From assembly GCA_021784495.1 (NCBI GenBank), contig JAJXSQ010000149.1, positions 1 through 5,884 on the forward strand: a DNA stretch of 5,884 bases, in the 5' to 3' direction. The notes below the pieces were generated by a model. It worked only from the letters and a program-made list of their open reading frames with translations. It ran no database searches and was not told where the DNA came from. The position numbers and the translations under genes were made by a program. This document shows, piece after piece, positions 5,394 to 5,884 of this stretch (position 1 is the stretch's first letter; each line of letters begins with the position of its first letter). The DNA is from Myxococcales bacterium (GTDB lineage Bacteria; Myxococcota; Myxococcia; Myxococcales; Anaeromyxobacteraceae).

Positions 5394-5884
5394 CTACCGC
5401 CGGCGGCTCGCCGCCACGGCCCGATCGATCTCCCGCCGCGACTCGCGCTCGGCGATGGCGTCGCGCCGATCGCCGTGGGTCCGCCCCCGGGCGAGCGCGA
5501 GCTCGATCTTGGCCCAGCCGCCGCGGAACCGGATCTCGGTCGGGATCAGGGTGTAGCCGGACCGCTCCACGCGGGGGGCGAGCGCGTCGATCTCGCGGCG
5601 GGAGAGGAGGAGCTTGCGCTCGCGGAGCGGGGCGTGGCCGAAGTGCGAGGCCTTGTCGTACTCGCCGATGCGGCAGTTGCAGAGGAAGAGCTCGCCGCCG
5701 ACCGGCCGCGCGTAGGCGTCGGCGAGGCTGGCGTTGCCGGCGCGGAGCGACTTCACCTCGCTGCCGGTGAGGACCAGGCCGGCCTCGATCCGCTGCTCGA
5801 TCTCGAAGTCGAAGCCGGCGCGCCGGTTGCGGGCGACCACCCGGACCTCCGGCTCGCCGCGGCCCCCGCCGCCGGCCCGGCCGC
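5394..5884 (-). CDS. smpB: SsrA-binding protein SmpB, N-terminus probably beyond window
   Basis: SmpB binds tmRNA and brings it to stalled ribosomes, so that truncated products are tagged for destruction and the ribosome is released. The family core is complete. Numbered from a GTG at 5840, it contains ARNRRAGFDFEIEQR (3-17), EAGLVLTGSEVKSLRAG (19-35), the segment around LADAYA (39-44), RKLLLSRREID (75-85), GYTLIP (95-100), KIELALARG (111-119) and the basic C-terminal tail DRRDAIAERESRREIDRA (124-141) that inserts into the decoding region. From that GTG the protein would have 148 residues, slightly short for the family (about 150-165). The frame stays open to the window edge, encoding a Gly-rich stretch and then GEPEVRV, which resembles the flexible start of other SmpB proteins. 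I therefore favour a start outside the window. The GTG at 5840, with GGAGG five bases upstream, is the alternative. The stop is TAG at 5396-5394. Confidence 0.95.
   Translation of the reverse strand, partial: GRAGGGGRGEPEVRVVARNRRAGFDFEIEQRIEAGLVLTGSEVKSLRAGNASLADAYARPVGGELFLCNCRIGEYDKASHFGHAPLRERKLLLSRREIDALAPRVERSGYTLIPTEIRFRGGWAKIELALARGRTHGDRRDAIAERESRREIDRAVAASRRR
5846..5850 (-). promoter_or_regulatory. GGAGG that could serve a GTG start of smpB at 5840
   Basis: On the minus strand GGAGG lies five bases before the GTG at 5840-5838, a sound ribosome binding site by spacing and sequence. It competes with the view that smpB starts further upstream, where GGAGG would simply encode part of Pro-Glu-Val. 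In GC-rich coding sequence such a match can arise by chance. Confidence 0.3.

Overview
The window is very GC-rich (by eye well above 65%), and G or C fills almost every third codon position. It is packed with ordinary chromosomal genes and has no visible insertion sequence, phage gene, RNA gene or CRISPR array. The gene set is a multi-S1-domain RNA-binding protein, GTP-type PEP carboxykinase, an NRDE/TANGO2-family protein, a stand-alone DUF971 protein, an HD-GYP-like protein and SmpB. Together with the composition and the protein style, this suggests a delta-proteobacterial/Myxococcota genome, perhaps Anaeromyxobacter-like. That assignment is an impression from sequence style and was not tested by any search.

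Layout. Bases 1-1317 (+) are the C-terminal part of a four-S1-domain protein whose start lies before the window. A 136-base gap (1318-1453) has a weak promoter candidate and an 11-bp-spaced direct repeat, and leads into pckG (1454-3238, +). A 63-base gap holds a 12-bp GC hairpin. After it come the NRDE-family gene (3302-4039, +, GTG start) and, 35 bases later, the DUF971 gene (4075-4410, +); these two look like a small operon. The DUF971 gene converges on an HD-GYP-like gene (4434-5336, -) across 23 bases. That gene is preceded on the minus strand by smpB (5394 to the window edge, -). No gap between genes exceeds 136 bases.

How the genes work together. pckG serves gluconeogenesis and anaplerosis. 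The S1 protein and SmpB belong to RNA handling and ribosome rescue. The NRDE and DUF971 proteins are poorly characterised families that may share a transcript. The HD-GYP-like protein has the fold and C-terminal tail of cyclic-di-GMP phosphodiesterases but lacks several catalytic or metal-site residues, so it may be a non-catalytic relative. No single pathway unites the window, and I see no strong case for a wholly new multi-gene system. The most unusual item is the degenerate HD-GYP protein, which may also have a near-leaderless start.
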